Shown here piece after piece: positions 9,495 to 19,200 of a DNA stretch of 64,000 nt. This DNA comes from an uncultured Lachnospiraceae bacterium (GTDB lineage: Bacteria; Bacillota; Clostridia; Lachnospirales; Lachnospiraceae). Below the pieces are notes generated by a model. It was not told the origin of the DNA, made no database searches, and was given only the letters and a program-made list of their open reading frames with translations. The stretch covers positions 248,001 through 312,000 of the forward strand of contig CALWRS010000001.1 of the NCBI GenBank assembly GCA_944384025.1, written 5' to 3'. Position 1 is the stretch's first letter, and each line of letters opens with the position of its first letter. The position numbers and the translations under genes were made by a program.

Positions 9495-11588
9495 TTATTT
9501 TACACTGTAGAGAATTTCGCCATAGGACGGATACGGCCAATACTTCGCCGATGTAATCGTTTCCAGTTCGTCGACAACGGCGCGCAGATCGTTCATTGCG
9601 GCAAAAACGGTTCCCTTCATGTAGAACGCAAGCTCGGACAGTTCGGAAACTTCCTTTGCTTTTCCAATCGCTTCTTCCAGTGCATCGACTTTCTTTAATA
9701 CAAGCGTAGACAGCGTGGAAATCTTAGAAGCAGTCTCTGCTTCGTACGTGCAGTCCATATCGGCAACAAAAGCTTTCTTTGCGTTTGCAGTCTCCGACAA
9801 ATCCTTTACGTAAGCGCTCAGGGCAGGAAGGATATCCTTTCTTGTCATCTCTACCATTGTCAGCGCTTCGATGTTAAGCGTCTTGCAGTACTTCTCCAAA
9901 AGAATTTCCTTACGGGAGCGCATTTCCGTTTCGCTTAATACCTTATGTTCGGTAAAGAGCTTCACGTTCTTTTCGTCCATGTAGTGTGCCAATGCGTCCG
10001 GTGTGGAAACAAGATTCATCAAGCCGCGCTTTTCGGCTTCCTTAACCCAAGCTTCGTCGTAGCCGTTTCCGTTAAATACGATGCGGTTGTGCTCAACGAT
10101 GACGCGCTTAATCAGGTCGTGCAAAGCGGTTGTAAAGTCGTCCGCTGCCTCCAACTCGTCGGCAAACTGCTTCAATTCCTCAGCAACGGAAGTGTTTAGC
10201 ATAATGTTTGCGCACGCAATAGAATCCGAAGAACCAAGCGAGCGGAACTCGAACTTGTTGCCGGTAAAAGCAAACGGCGAAGTACGGTTTCTGTCGGTGG
10301 TGTCTCTTGCAAAACGAGGAAGCGTATGTACGCCAATCTTTAAGATTTCTTTTTCCTTCGCGCCGTAAGGAGTATCCGTTTCGATTGCCTGAAGGATTTC
10401 CGTCAGCTCGCTTCCAAGGAAGATCGAGATAATCGCGGGCGGCGCTTCGTTTGCACCAAGACGATGGTCGTTTCCGGCGCTTGCAACGGATACGCGCAGC
10501 AAATCTTGGTATTCGTCTACGGCCTTAATAACCGCGCACAGGAACAAAAGGAACTGTGCGTTGTCGTGCGGAGTATCGCCCGGCTCAAGCAAGTTAACGC
10601 CTGTGTCGGTGCTGATGGACCAGTTGTTATGCTTTCCGCTTCCGTTTACGCCTGCAAACGGCTTTTCGTGCAGGAGGCAAACCATGCCGTGACGCTTTGC
10701 AACTTTTTGCATCATCTCCATCATAATCTGGTTGTGATCGGTAGCGATGTTGGTCGTTGCAAAAATCGGAGCGAGCTCGTGCTGCGCAGGAGCTACTTCG
10801 TTATGCTCGGTCTTTGCGTAAATGCCAAGCTTCCAGAGCTCTTCGTTCAGCTCTTTCATATAAGAGGATACACGCTGCTTAATAATACCGAAGTAGTGAT
10901 CTTCCAGCTCCTGTCCCTTCGGAGGCTTTGCACCAAAGAGCGTTCTGCCGGTGTATACTAAGTCGCAGCGTTTGTCGTACATTTCTTTGTCGATCAGGAA
11001 GTATTCCTGCTCCGGTCCAACCGTTGTGCGAACCGCTTTTACGGTGTCGTTGCCAAACAAACGAAGCACACGAACGGCCTGCTTGCTAATTGCTTCCATG
11101 GAACGAAGCAAAGGAGTCTTTTTATCAAGCGCTTCGCCGCCGTAGGAGCAAAACGCGGTCGGGATGCACAAAACGCCGTCTTTAATAAACGCGTAGCTTG
11201 TCGGATCCCATGCAGTGTATCCGCGGGCTTCAAACGTTGCACGAAGACCGCCGGAGGGGAACGAAGAAGCGTCCGGCTCACCTTGAATCAGTTCCTTGCC
11301 GGAGAACTCCATAATTACTTTTCCGTCTTTAGCCGGAGAAATGAAGGCGTCGTGTTTTTCCGCCGTAATACCGGTCATTGGCTGGAACCAATGGGTAAAG
11401 TGGGTCGCTCCCTTCTCGATTGCCCAATCCTTCATGGCGTTGGCAACCACGTTTGCGACGTCAGCCTTCAGGTGATGTCCGTTTTTGGTCGTTTCCGTCA
11501 GTGCCTTATAGGTCTCTTTGGGAAGCCGTTCTCTCATGACCGCGTCGTTAAAGACGTTGCAGCCAAAGATTTCCGTAACTTTACTCAT
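9495..11588 (-). CDS. glnN: Glutamine synthetase type III
   Basis: Forms glutamine from glutamate, ammonium and ATP. At 697 residues it is the large dodecameric GSIII type common in Bacteroides and Clostridia, not the 400-470 residue GSI. Recognisable parts are the N-terminal FGCNVFND and [10 protein letters not shown], the substrate segment [12 protein letters not shown], the [18 protein letters not shown] stretch, [11 protein letters not shown] (ATP and ammonium site) and [18 protein letters not shown]. The ATG at 11588 is chosen because an AAAGG site stands about 12 bases before it, while the ATG at 11600 directly abuts that site. A consensus promoter and an attenuator-like leader lie upstream, and asnB follows. 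Confidence 0.95.
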   Translation of the reverse strand: MSKVTEIFGCNVFNDAVMRERLPKETYKALTETTKNGHHLKADVANVVANAMKDWAIEKGATHFTHWFQPMTGITAEKHDAFISPAKDGKVIMEFSGKELIQGEPDASSFPSGGLRATFEARGYTAWDPTSYAFIKDGVLCIPTAFCSYGGEALDKKTPLLRSMEAISKQAVRVLRLFGNDTVKAVRTTVGPEQEYFLIDKEMYDKRCDLVYTGRTLFGAKPPKGQELEDHYFGIIKQRVSSYMKELNEELWKLGIYAKTEHNEVAPAQHELAPIFATTNIATDHNQIMMEMMQKVAKRHGMVCLLHEKPFAGVNGSGKHNNWSISTDTGVNLLEPGDTPHDNAQFLLFLCAVIKAVDEYQDLLRVSVASAGNDHRLGANEAPPAIISIFLGSELTEILQAIETDTPYGAKEKEILKIGVHTLPRFARDTTDRNRTSPFAFTGNKFEFRSLGSSDSIACANIMLNTSVAEELKQFADELEAADDFTTALHDLIKRVIVEHNRIVFNGNGYDEAWVKEAEKRGLMNLVSTPDALAHYMDEKNVKLFTEHKVLSETEMRSRKEILLEKYCKTLNIEALTMVEMTRKDILPALSAYVKDLSETANAKKAFVADMDCTYEAETASKISTLSTLVLKKVDALEEAIGKAKEVSELSELAFYMKGTVFAAMNDLRAVVDELETITSAKYWPYPSYGEILYSVK

Positions 11589-11675
11589 AATCGTTACCAT
11601 CCTTTCTTGATTTGGAAGATTTTATCCCTATCGGCGTTACCTAGCGCTTTTTTAAAGCGCATACCAATAAAAAAA

Positions 11676-11712
11676 GGCAAAGACACACAGTAATTACTGC
11701 GACGTCTTCGCC
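11676..11712 (-). terminator. Leader terminator / antitermination element upstream of glnN
   Basis: On the minus strand the leader folds into a hairpin with arms GGCGAAGAC and GTCTTTGCC followed by seven T, about 90 bases before the glnN start. Nested within it at 11688-11713 are two small hairpins, stem CGGC/GTCG with loop GAAGAC and stem CAG/CTG with loop TAATTA. These cannot coexist with the terminator stem, as expected of an antiterminator. The gltB leader has the same stems and spacing. Confidence 0.75.
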
Positions 11713-11725
11713 GTTTCTGTAAATT

Positions 11726-11754
11726 CTTATACCGCAAAATGAAAAGGATGTCAA
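11726..11754 (-). promoter_or_regulatory. Promoter of glnN
   Basis: On the minus strand TTGACA (11749-11754) and TATAAG (11726-11731) are separated by exactly 17 bases, a near-perfect sigma-A promoter that directs transcription into the leader terminator. Confidence 0.85.
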
Positions 11755-11874
11755 TCCCTTTTTTGAAAAAAGAGAAAAAAGAAGAAAAAGAACGCTAGAC
11801 CAAGGGGGAAAGATTATGATATAATACCTTATCTGATTAATAAAACAAGCGAACGTATTTTCTGGAGAAAGAAA

Positions 11875-11900
11875 TTCAAGACCCGCGAGCGGGTCTTGAA
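11875..11900. repeat. Perfect 12-bp inverted repeat, third locus of the dispersed repeat end
   Basis: Arms 11875-11886 and 11889-11900 are perfect complements around GA. The right part (11884-11900) matches, with one difference, the 17-base end shared by the two long repeat copies at 28610 and 50192. It directly precedes the first recognisable codon of the DUF1016 remnant. Confidence 0.7.
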
Positions 11901-12293
11901 GGAAATCAGCATCGTATCGAGGTAGATGGTGAAGAATTTTTTGCCGACTTGCTATTTTTCCAGCGTGACCTGAAGGCCTTAGTTGTGATTGAATTGAAAA
12001 AAGGAAAGTTCAAGCCTTCTTATTTGGGACAGCTCAATTTCTACTTGGCGGCACTGGACGAAAAAGAGCGCAAGAATGGAGAAAATCCGGCTATCGGTAT
12101 TCTTCTTTGCCATGAAGCAAATAAAAGTGTTGTAGAGCTGGCAATTCGGGATTATTCCAAACCAATGGGTGTCGCGACCTATCGTACAGCGGATGAATTG
12201 CCTGTCGGTTACAAAGTTCTTGCGCCAATTATTGAGGAAGTGCCGAAGATGCTGAATGAAGCGGATTATGAGAAGGGCAGTGAAGTTGAATAG
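11901..12293 (+). pseudogene. DUF1016 (YhcG-type) nuclease, C-terminal remnant
   Basis: The encoded stretch reads HRIEVDGEEFFADLLFFQ, then VVIELKKGKFKPSYLGQLNFYL and GILLCHEANKSVVELAI, the PD-(D/E)XK core (D...ELK) and following strands of the DUF1016 C-terminal nuclease domain. The whole N-terminal domain (about 180 residues in the family) is missing, and no proper start codon or ribosome site exists: the homology begins exactly at the end of a palindromic repeat. It ends normally at a stop. DUF1016 proteins are associated with mobile or defence genes, and this piece looks like a decayed acquisition. A short peptide from TTG at 11949 is conceivable but would lack part of the core. Confidence 0.8.
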
Positions 12294-12406
12294 AGCTGCA
12301 TGACGAAACAGGTTTTTACAAACGGGAGTCTCTGGCGGTGCAGAAAGCCAACTATGCTGTAAAAATGTACGAGCGGGTAGGAGTTCAGACTGTGGATGAG
12401 AATTAG
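12293..12406 (+). pseudogene. GNAT acetyltransferase C-terminal fragment
   Basis: The stretch translates as ELHDETGFYKRESLAVQ followed by KANYAVKMYERVGVQTVDEN and a stop. The SVQKANYAVKMYERVGF-type pattern is the end of the acetyl-CoA-binding core of GNAT proteins. The front of the domain and the usual last strand are both gone. It overlaps the end of the DUF1016 remnant by one base, so the two decayed pieces lie back to back. Too short to function. Confidence 0.55.
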
Positions 12407-12458
12407 CAGGAGTATATTAAAAATGAGAAAGAATATAAAAATGCAAGGAGAAGAAGGT

Positions 12459-14030
12459 ATGAGGAAAAAAACAAGGAAGATTGCCGCCTGGCTTTTGGCT
12501 GTGATTTTGCTGCTTACGGCATGTAAAGAGGAAACTTTGCAAACGGATACCGGGACGGATGCGACGCCGCCGCTAACGCTGTCCATCACCGTCTCGCCGC
12601 AGGAGGAAGATGAGCAGGGAGAAAGCGTTGTTACGGCGCGGCTGGAGGCATTGATTAACGTAATCGAGCACCAGAACCTAGACAAGTACGCGAATCCGGA
12701 AGTTGTTGACGAGCCGATAGCTGCCGCAAAGGCGCTGCTTGCGAAGGAAAATTATACGCAAAGTGAGGTGGATGCAGCTGTGGCGGCAATTGAAGAAGCA
12801 TATGCACAGTTAGGAGACGGAAGCGGTTTTTCTGCGCCGGAAAACCTTCCGCTTGTGGAAGCGCTGCCGGATCCGTTTCGGATGCGAGACAACACGCTTG
12901 TTACGTCTGCAAGTCAGTGGCAGACGCGAGCGGAGGAAATCGCAGATATGTACCAGTATTATATGTACGGCGTTTGGAGAGACGGTTCGGACGAGGAGAT
13001 TGCTTACGAATATGCAAACGGCAAGCTTGTACTGGAAGTAACGCGCGTTAGCACGCAGAAAACGGTTCGCTTCACGGCAAGCGTACAGCTTCCGCCGGAG
13101 TCGGTTTCGGCGCCGGAAGGCGGGTATCCGGTTGTCGTAGGAATGCATGCGGGCATCAGCGAAGCGACGGCAAATGCGAAAGGCTACGCGACCATCACGT
13201 TAAACACTTACGAAATTGCCTCGGACGACAATTTGCACAAAGGCGTTTTTTATGAACTGTATCCGTACGGAAACAGCTGGGAAGAGCAAAGCGGCGTTTT
13301 AATTGCGTGGAGCTGGGGATGCAGCAAGGTTTTGGACGCGCTTTACGCGGGCGCGGACAAGGAACTTGGCATCAATCCGGAAAACTCGATTGTAACGGGT
13401 GTTTCGCGCTGGGGAAAGGCCGCTATGGTCTGCGGCGCGTTTGAAAAGCGTTTCCGGATGGTTGCGCCTTCTTGCTCGGGCGCGGGCGGCGTAGCGCTTT
13501 ATCGCTACCGCTCGGAAGGAAAGACGTACGATTTTTCTTCAAAAGGAGCAAACAGCGCCTACACGTACGGACAGAACGAGCCGCTAAGCAGCTTACAGTC
13601 CGCCGCGGAGATGGGCTGGTTTAATTCAAACTTCATGAAGGTTTCGTCTCCCGCGCAGTTTCCGGTAGACCAGCATTTGCTTTGCAGTCTGGTAGCACAG
13701 GACGATCGCTATTTGTTTATTATCGGCTCTTGCATTTCCGAAGACTGGGTGAACGCTCCTTCGATGTGGTACAGCTACCTGGCAGCGCAAAAAGTGTTTG
13801 ATTTTCTCGGGCTCTCCGACAACCTCGCCATTAACATTCACAAAGAGGGACACGCGGTTATCGCTGAGGATATGGAATATATGACGGATTATTTCAATTA
13901 CCACGTCTACGGCATTGCGCCGGAAACGGATTTGAACGCTTTGAAAACTTCCGTTTTCGCTCTTGAGGAAAACTGGGATCCCGCGTGGGATACGTTTGCC
14001 GACGAATGGAGTGTGCCGGAGAAGGAGTAG
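12459..14030 (+). CDS. CE15 glucuronoyl esterase-like lipoprotein
   Basis: Predicted to cleave the ester between 4-O-methyl-glucuronic acid of xylan and lignin alcohols. The 523-residue product starts with a lipoprotein signal (LLAVILLLTAC, lipid Cys at about residue 21), then an acidic linker and a helical FIVAR-like segment (about 55-110, LEALINVIEHQNLDKY ... VDAAVAAIEEAYAQLG), then the alpha/beta-hydrolase domain. The nucleophile Ser is in VTGVSRWGKAA, matching the CE15 G-x-S-R-x-G pattern, and a catalytic His candidate is in HKEGHAVI near the C-terminus. The start at 12459 has AAGGAG eight bases upstream; a longer frame from 12396 has no site and would mask the signal peptide. No xylanase is adjacent. 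Confidence 0.82.
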   Translation: MRKKTRKIAAWLLAVILLLTACKEETLQTDTGTDATPPLTLSITVSPQEEDEQGESVVTARLEALINVIEHQNLDKYANPEVVDEPIAAAKALLAKENYTQSEVDAAVAAIEEAYAQLGDGSGFSAPENLPLVEALPDPFRMRDNTLVTSASQWQTRAEEIADMYQYYMYGVWRDGSDEEIAYEYANGKLVLEVTRVSTQKTVRFTASVQLPPESVSAPEGGYPVVVGMHAGISEATANAKGYATITLNTYEIASDDNLHKGVFYELYPYGNSWEEQSGVLIAWSWGCSKVLDALYAGADKELGINPENSIVTGVSRWGKAAMVCGAFEKRFRMVAPSCSGAGGVALYRYRSEGKTYDFSSKGANSAYTYGQNEPLSSLQSAAEMGWFNSNFMKVSSPAQFPVDQHLLCSLVAQDDRYLFIIGSCISEDWVNAPSMWYSYLAAQKVFDFLGLSDNLAINIHKEGHAVIAEDMEYMTDYFNYHVYGIAPETDLNALKTSVFALEENWDPAWDTFADEWSVPEKE

Positions 14031-14047
14031 AGGAGACGGAGGATTGC

Positions 14048-14713
14048 ATGGCAAGAAATCTGGAAGAAATTTGGGACGGCAGATTTTACGACCGCGACGA
14101 TTTGGTGCGCGTAGGCTGTAAGGATTGTGAAGGCTGCTTTTCGTGCTGTCAGGGCATGGGCGATACGATTGTCCTAGACCCTTACGACTGCCACCGGCTA
14201 GCGGCAGGACTTGGACTTCCTCCTGCAAAGCTTGTTTCGCAGGAGAAGATTGCGCTGCACGTCTCTCACGGAGTTATTGTAGCGCATCTGCCTATGAACA
14301 GGGAAAATGATACGTGTATCTTTTTAGATGCAAACGGACGATGCAGCGTACATGCGTTTCGGCCGGGCGTTTGCCGGCTGTTTCCGCTGGGACGTTTTTA
14401 CGAAGAAGACGGCGGCTTTCGGTATTTTCTGCAAAAAGATGCCTGCGAAAAAAACGCCCGGACGAAGCTTCGCGTCTCGCGCTGGCTGGATACGCCAAAC
14501 CTTCCCAAATACGAGGAATGGGTAAATCAGTGGCACCAATTTTTGCTTGCCAAGCAAATCGAATTTTCGGCGCTTACAGACGAAGGGGAGCTAAAGAGAA
14601 GAAACTTGGAGCTTTTGCAAAAATTGTACTTGCTTGCGCTAAATCCGGAGCGGGACATGCTGGAAGAGTTAGAAGAGCGATTAAAGGAAATAAAAAGCGG
14701 GGATGCGACTTAG
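14048..14713 (+). CDS. YkgJ-type zinc/iron-cluster (CxxCxxCxxCC) protein
   Basis: A 221-residue cytosolic protein with the cysteine cluster CKDCEGCFSCC at about residue 27 and a second conserved set, DTCIFLDANGRCSVHAFRP followed by GVCRLFPLG, as in the YkgJ family (putative zinc or Fe-S cluster proteins of unknown biochemical role). The C-terminal 80 residues are helical and charged. GGAGG precedes ATG 14048, only 17 bases after the CE15 stop, so both are probably in one transcript. An in-frame ATG at 13985 inside the CE15 gene is rejected. Function beyond metal binding is not inferred. Confidence 0.85.
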   Translation: MARNLEEIWDGRFYDRDDLVRVGCKDCEGCFSCCQGMGDTIVLDPYDCHRLAAGLGLPPAKLVSQEKIALHVSHGVIVAHLPMNRENDTCIFLDANGRCSVHAFRPGVCRLFPLGRFYEEDGGFRYFLQKDACEKNARTKLRVSRWLDTPNLPKYEEWVNQWHQFLLAKQIEFSALTDEGELKRRNLELLQKLYLLALNPERDMLEELEERLKEIKSGDAT

Positions 14714-14729
14714 CGAGTCCCCGCTTTTT
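14692..14729. terminator. Bidirectional terminator between the YkgJ-type gene and gltD
   Basis: A 12-bp perfect stem (14692-14703 with 14718-14729) with A-rich left and T-rich right flanks serves both convergent genes. The stop codon of the upstream gene lies in the loop. Confidence 0.85.
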
Positions 14730-14738
14730 TGAAGCGTG

Positions 14739-16226
14739 TTAAATCATATTGGTGTAACCCATCAGGCATTCGTCTACTTCTCTTGCGCAGGCTCTTCCTT
14801 CGGCGATTGCCCAAACCACAAGCGATTGTCCCCTGTGCACGTCTCCAGCGGTAAAAACTTTTGGCTGGTTGGTCTGGTAGCGATCTGCTTCGGTAGCGAT
14901 TACGTTTCTTTGCGTACATTCTACGCCAAACGCTTCCGCAACGTAGCTTTGGCAGCCGGTGAATCCTGCAGCGATAAGCAAAAGCTCGCAGGGCATGTTC
15001 TTCTCGGAACCGGGTACTTCCACCATACGCATCCGGCCGGTCTGTTCGTCGCGCTCGCTCTTTAACGAGACAATATCAATCGAGACAAGTTTTCCATCCG
15101 CGTCGCGGTTCATCTGCTTAACTGTCGTCTGGTAAATGCGCGGGTCGTGACCAAACAGGGCGATTGCCTCTTCCTGACCGTAATCGGTCTTGCAGACCTT
15201 GGGCCATTCGGGCCACGGGTTCCCCGGCAGACGCGAATCGGGCGCTTTTGGCATCATCTCCAGCTGCGTAACGCTCAGGCAGCCGTGGCGGATACTTGTT
15301 CCAACGCAGTCGTTTCCGGTATCGCCGCCGCCTACAATCACGACATTTTTGCCCTTCGCGCTTACGTACGTTCCGTCCGCAAGGCCAAAATCCAAAAGAC
15401 TCTTTGTTGTAGAAGTTAAGAAATCTACGGCGAAGTAGACGTCGCTTCCTTCTCTTCCCGGCACATTCAAATCCCGCGCCTGCTTTGCGCCGCAGCACAA
15501 AACGACAGCGTCGTAATTATCAAGAATTTCCTCGGCGGCGATGTTGTTTCCAACGTCGGCGTTTGTAACAAACGTAACGCCTTCCTCCTGCATCAGCGCA
15601 AGCTTCCGCTCGATAACCGTTTTCTCCAGCTTCATGTTCGGAATGCCGTACATCAAAAGACCGCCTGCGCGGTCTTCCCGCTCGTATATGGTGACGTTGT
15701 GACCGCGCTGATTGAGCTGGTCGGCTACTGCCAGACCGCTTGGGCCGGAGCCGATTACCGCAATCCGCTTGTCGGTCCGCACGGCGGGCAGATGCGGTTT
15801 TATCAATCCATTCGCGTAGCCGTGCTCAATGATGGCGAGTTCGTTTTCCTTACATGTTACCGGATTGCCGTTTAGCCCGCAGGTGCACGCCACTTCGCAA
15901 AGGGCGGGGCACACGCGACCGGTAAATTCCGGAAAGTTGCTCGTCTTGCGAAGTCTGGCAAGCGCAAGATCCCAGTTTCCGTTGTAAATTTCATCGTTCC
16001 ACTCTGGAATCAGGTTATGCAGCGGACAGCCGCTGACCATCCCCTTAATTTTTACGGCGGACTGACAAAAGGGGACGCCGCAGTTCATGCAGCGCGCACC
16101 CTGCTGCCGTCTGGCGTCCTCGTCCATCGGCGGGTGAAATTCGTTAAAGTTTTTTACGCGTTCCTCCGGAGCAATCGCCGGGTTGACGGAACGCTCATAT
16201 TCCATAAATCCAGTTGGCTTTCCCAT
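14739..16226 (-). CDS. gltD: Glutamate synthase small subunit
   Basis: NADPH-oxidising flavoprotein subunit that passes electrons to GltB. The 495-residue product has the N-terminal Fe-S binding domain (CMNCGVPFC, GCPLHNLIPEWN, GRVCPALCEVACTCGLN), an FAD-binding Rossmann motif (VIGSGPSGLAVADQL), and an NADP-binding site (VVIVGGGDTGNDCVG). It ends with the conserved TAGDVHRGQSLVVWAI. GGAGG precedes the ATG at 16226. The gene lies 29 bases after gltB and must depend on the gltB promoter and leader. Confidence 0.95.
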   Translation of the reverse strand: MGKPTGFMEYERSVNPAIAPEERVKNFNEFHPPMDEDARRQQGARCMNCGVPFCQSAVKIKGMVSGCPLHNLIPEWNDEIYNGNWDLALARLRKTSNFPEFTGRVCPALCEVACTCGLNGNPVTCKENELAIIEHGYANGLIKPHLPAVRTDKRIAVIGSGPSGLAVADQLNQRGHNVTIYEREDRAGGLLMYGIPNMKLEKTVIERKLALMQEEGVTFVTNADVGNNIAAEEILDNYDAVVLCCGAKQARDLNVPGREGSDVYFAVDFLTSTTKSLLDFGLADGTYVSAKGKNVVIVGGGDTGNDCVGTSIRHGCLSVTQLEMMPKAPDSRLPGNPWPEWPKVCKTDYGQEEAIALFGHDPRIYQTTVKQMNRDADGKLVSIDIVSLKSERDEQTGRMRMVEVPGSEKNMPCELLLIAAGFTGCQSYVAEAFGVECTQRNVIATEADRYQTNQPKVFTAGDVHRGQSLVVWAIAEGRACAREVDECLMGYTNMI

Positions 16227-16255
16227 AAAAGTTTTCCTCCATTCCAGCTTTCCCG

Positions 16256-19200
16256 CTACTTTGAAACTGCGTAAAACGCTTCGATTTCCGCCTGCTCGCG
16301 CGTCATTCCCCGTTCTTCCATCTGTGCGATGGTAACAAGCATCTTGTTGTAGTCGGTTGGAATGACTTTCTTAAACCGCGGAATGTAATCTTCCATATGT
16401 TCCAAAATCCGTTTGCCAAGCGCCGAGCCGGTAGCTTTTACGTGATTTTCCAGCATGGTTTTCAGCTCTTGGATATCGTGCTTTTCCGTCAGCTCGCTCA
16501 TGGTGACCATCTCTTTGTTTAGACGCAGGTAAAGGTCGTGTTCTTCGTCCAGAACAAAGGCGATACCGCCGCTCATACCTGCCGCAAAGTTCTTTCCGGT
16601 GCGCCCAAGAATCGCAACTCTGCCGCCGGTCATGTATTCACAGCCGTGGTCGCCTACGCCTTCTACAACGGCGGTAGCGCCGGAGTTTCGAACGCAGAAG
16701 CGCTCGCCCGCAACACCGCAGATGTAAGCGGAACCGGAAGTAGCGCCGTAGAGGGCAACGTTTCCGATGATAATATTTTTCTCAGCAGCGAACTTGCTGT
16801 TTTTCGGTGGGAATACGGCAAGCTTGCCGCCGGAGAGCCCTTTGCCGAAATAGTCGTTGCTGTCGCCTTCCAGCTGAATGGTCAGACCCTTTGGAATAAA
16901 TGCGCCAAACGACTGACCGCCGCCTCCGGTACAGTGGATTGTATAGGTATCGTCTTCCAGCGTGTTTTTAAACCGCTTCGTAATTTCGGAACCAAGAATC
17001 GTTCCGAACGTCCGGTTGGTACTGGAAACCGCTACGGACAATTCTGCCTTCTGGCCGGCCTTTAGAGCTTTGGCAAGCTTCTTTAACAAAACCGCTTCGT
17101 CTAAAGTTTCCGAGAGCCGGAAATCGTAAATGTCTTCCGGACGGAAGTGTTCCGCGCCTTGTCCGGCCTCTACGTTTAGAAGACGGCTTAAATCTACCAT
17201 TGCCGCGCGCTTCGTAATTACTTTCTTGCGCACATGCAAAAATTCGGTATGCCCTACGAGGTCTTCCACTTTTCGAACGCCGAGCTTTGCCATAATTTCC
17301 CGGAATTCTTCCGCCATAAACAGCATGAAGTTCATAACGTATTCCGGTTTTCCGCAAAAGAGCTTGCGAAGTTCCGGATTCTGCGTTGCAACGCCGACCG
17401 GACAAGTGTCGAGGTTGCAAACACGCATCATTACGCAGCCCATCGTAACAAGAGGAGCGGTTGCAAAGCCGAATTCCTCTGCGCCCAAAATGCAGGCGAT
17501 GGCAATATCGCGGCCGCTCATCAGCTTTCCGTCGGTCTCAAGGACGACGCGCGAGCGAAGACCGTTTTGAATTAACGTCTGGTGCGCCTCGGCAAGTCCA
17601 AGCTCCCAAGGAAGTCCTGCGCTGTGGATGGAGCTTTGCGGAGCAGCGCCCGTACCTCCGTCGTAGCCGCTGATTAATACAACTTGTGCGCCTGCCTTGG
17701 CAACGCCTGCGGCAATCGTTCCAACGCCCGCTTCCGAAACAAGCTTTACACTAATGCGCGCATCGCGGTTTGCATTTTTCAGGTCGTAAATAAGCTGCGC
17801 CAAATCCTCAATGGAGTAAATGTCGTGGTGCGGCGGCGGAGAAATTAAGGATACGCCCGGTGTAGAATAGCGCGTTTTTGCAATCCACGGGTATACTTTC
17901 TTTCCGGGCAAATGGCCGCCCTCGCCGGGTTTTGCACCCTGTGCCATTTTAATCTGAATCTCTTTTGCGCTCACCAGATACTCGCTCGTTACGCCAAAGC
18001 GTCCGGATGCGACTTGCTTGATTGCGCTGTTTTTCTCGGTTCCTAGGCGTTCAGGCCGCTCGCCGCCTTCGCCGGAGTTGGACTTTCCGCCCAAGCGGTT
18101 CATGGCGATGGCCATGCACTCGTGCGCTTCCTGCGAAATGGAGCCGTAGGACATAGCGCCGGTTTTAAACCGCTTCACAATTTCCGTCGCAGGCTCTACT
18201 TCCTCAAGCGGAATGCCGCCGTCTTCAGGGAAAGCAAATTCCAAAAGACCGCGCAGCGTATGCGGTTTTCCCGCGTCGTCTACCATGGCGGTGTATTCTT
18301 TAAAGCGCTTGTAATCGCCCGTTTGGGTAGCCTCGCGCAGCGCGACAATCGTCGCCGGATTATACATGTGATCTTCTTTGTTTTCACCGCTTCTAAGCTT
18401 ATGTAAGCCGGTGCTGTCAAGCGTCGTATCAAGTCCCAGACCAAGCGGATCGTACGCGTGGCTGTGCCGGTACTCAACGCCTTCTTCAATTTCCTTTAAT
18501 CCAATTCCGCCCACGCGGCTGATTGTATTCGTAAAGTACTTATCGATTACGTCCTGCCGGATGCCGATGGCTTCAAAAATCTGCGACGACTGGTACGACT
18601 GCAGCGTGCTGACGCCCATCTTGGAGGCAATTTTAACAATGCCGTGTAAAATCGCGGAGTTGTAGTCGTGAATCGCCGTGTGGTAATCTTTGTCTAACAG
18701 CCCGATGTCGATGCATTCGGAAATGCACTCCTGCGCCAGATAAGGGTTAATGGCGCGCGCACCGTAGCCAAGCAAAGTTGCAAACGAGTGTACGTCTCTT
18801 GGCTCTGCGGATTCCAAAATAATGGAGACCGCCGTGCGCTTTTTCGTGCGGACAAGATGCTGCTCCATTGCGGAAACGGCAAGCAGCGAAGGGATTGCCA
18901 CGTGGTTTTCGTCAATTCCCCGGTCGGAGAGAATAATGATGTTGGATCCGTTTTTATAAGCGCGGTCACAGGTAATAAACAGGTGCTCGACCGCTTTTTC
19001 CAAAGAAGTATTCTTGTAATACAAAAGGGAAACGGTTTCTACCTGAAAACCGGGACGGCTCATTTCCCGAATTTTCATCATGTCTACGCTTGTGAGAATC
19101 GGGTTGTGAATCTGCAAAACGGTGCAGTTCTCCGGCTTTTCCTCTAATAAGTTACCGTCGGAGCCGACATAAACGGTCGTATCGGTAATGATTTCTTCGC

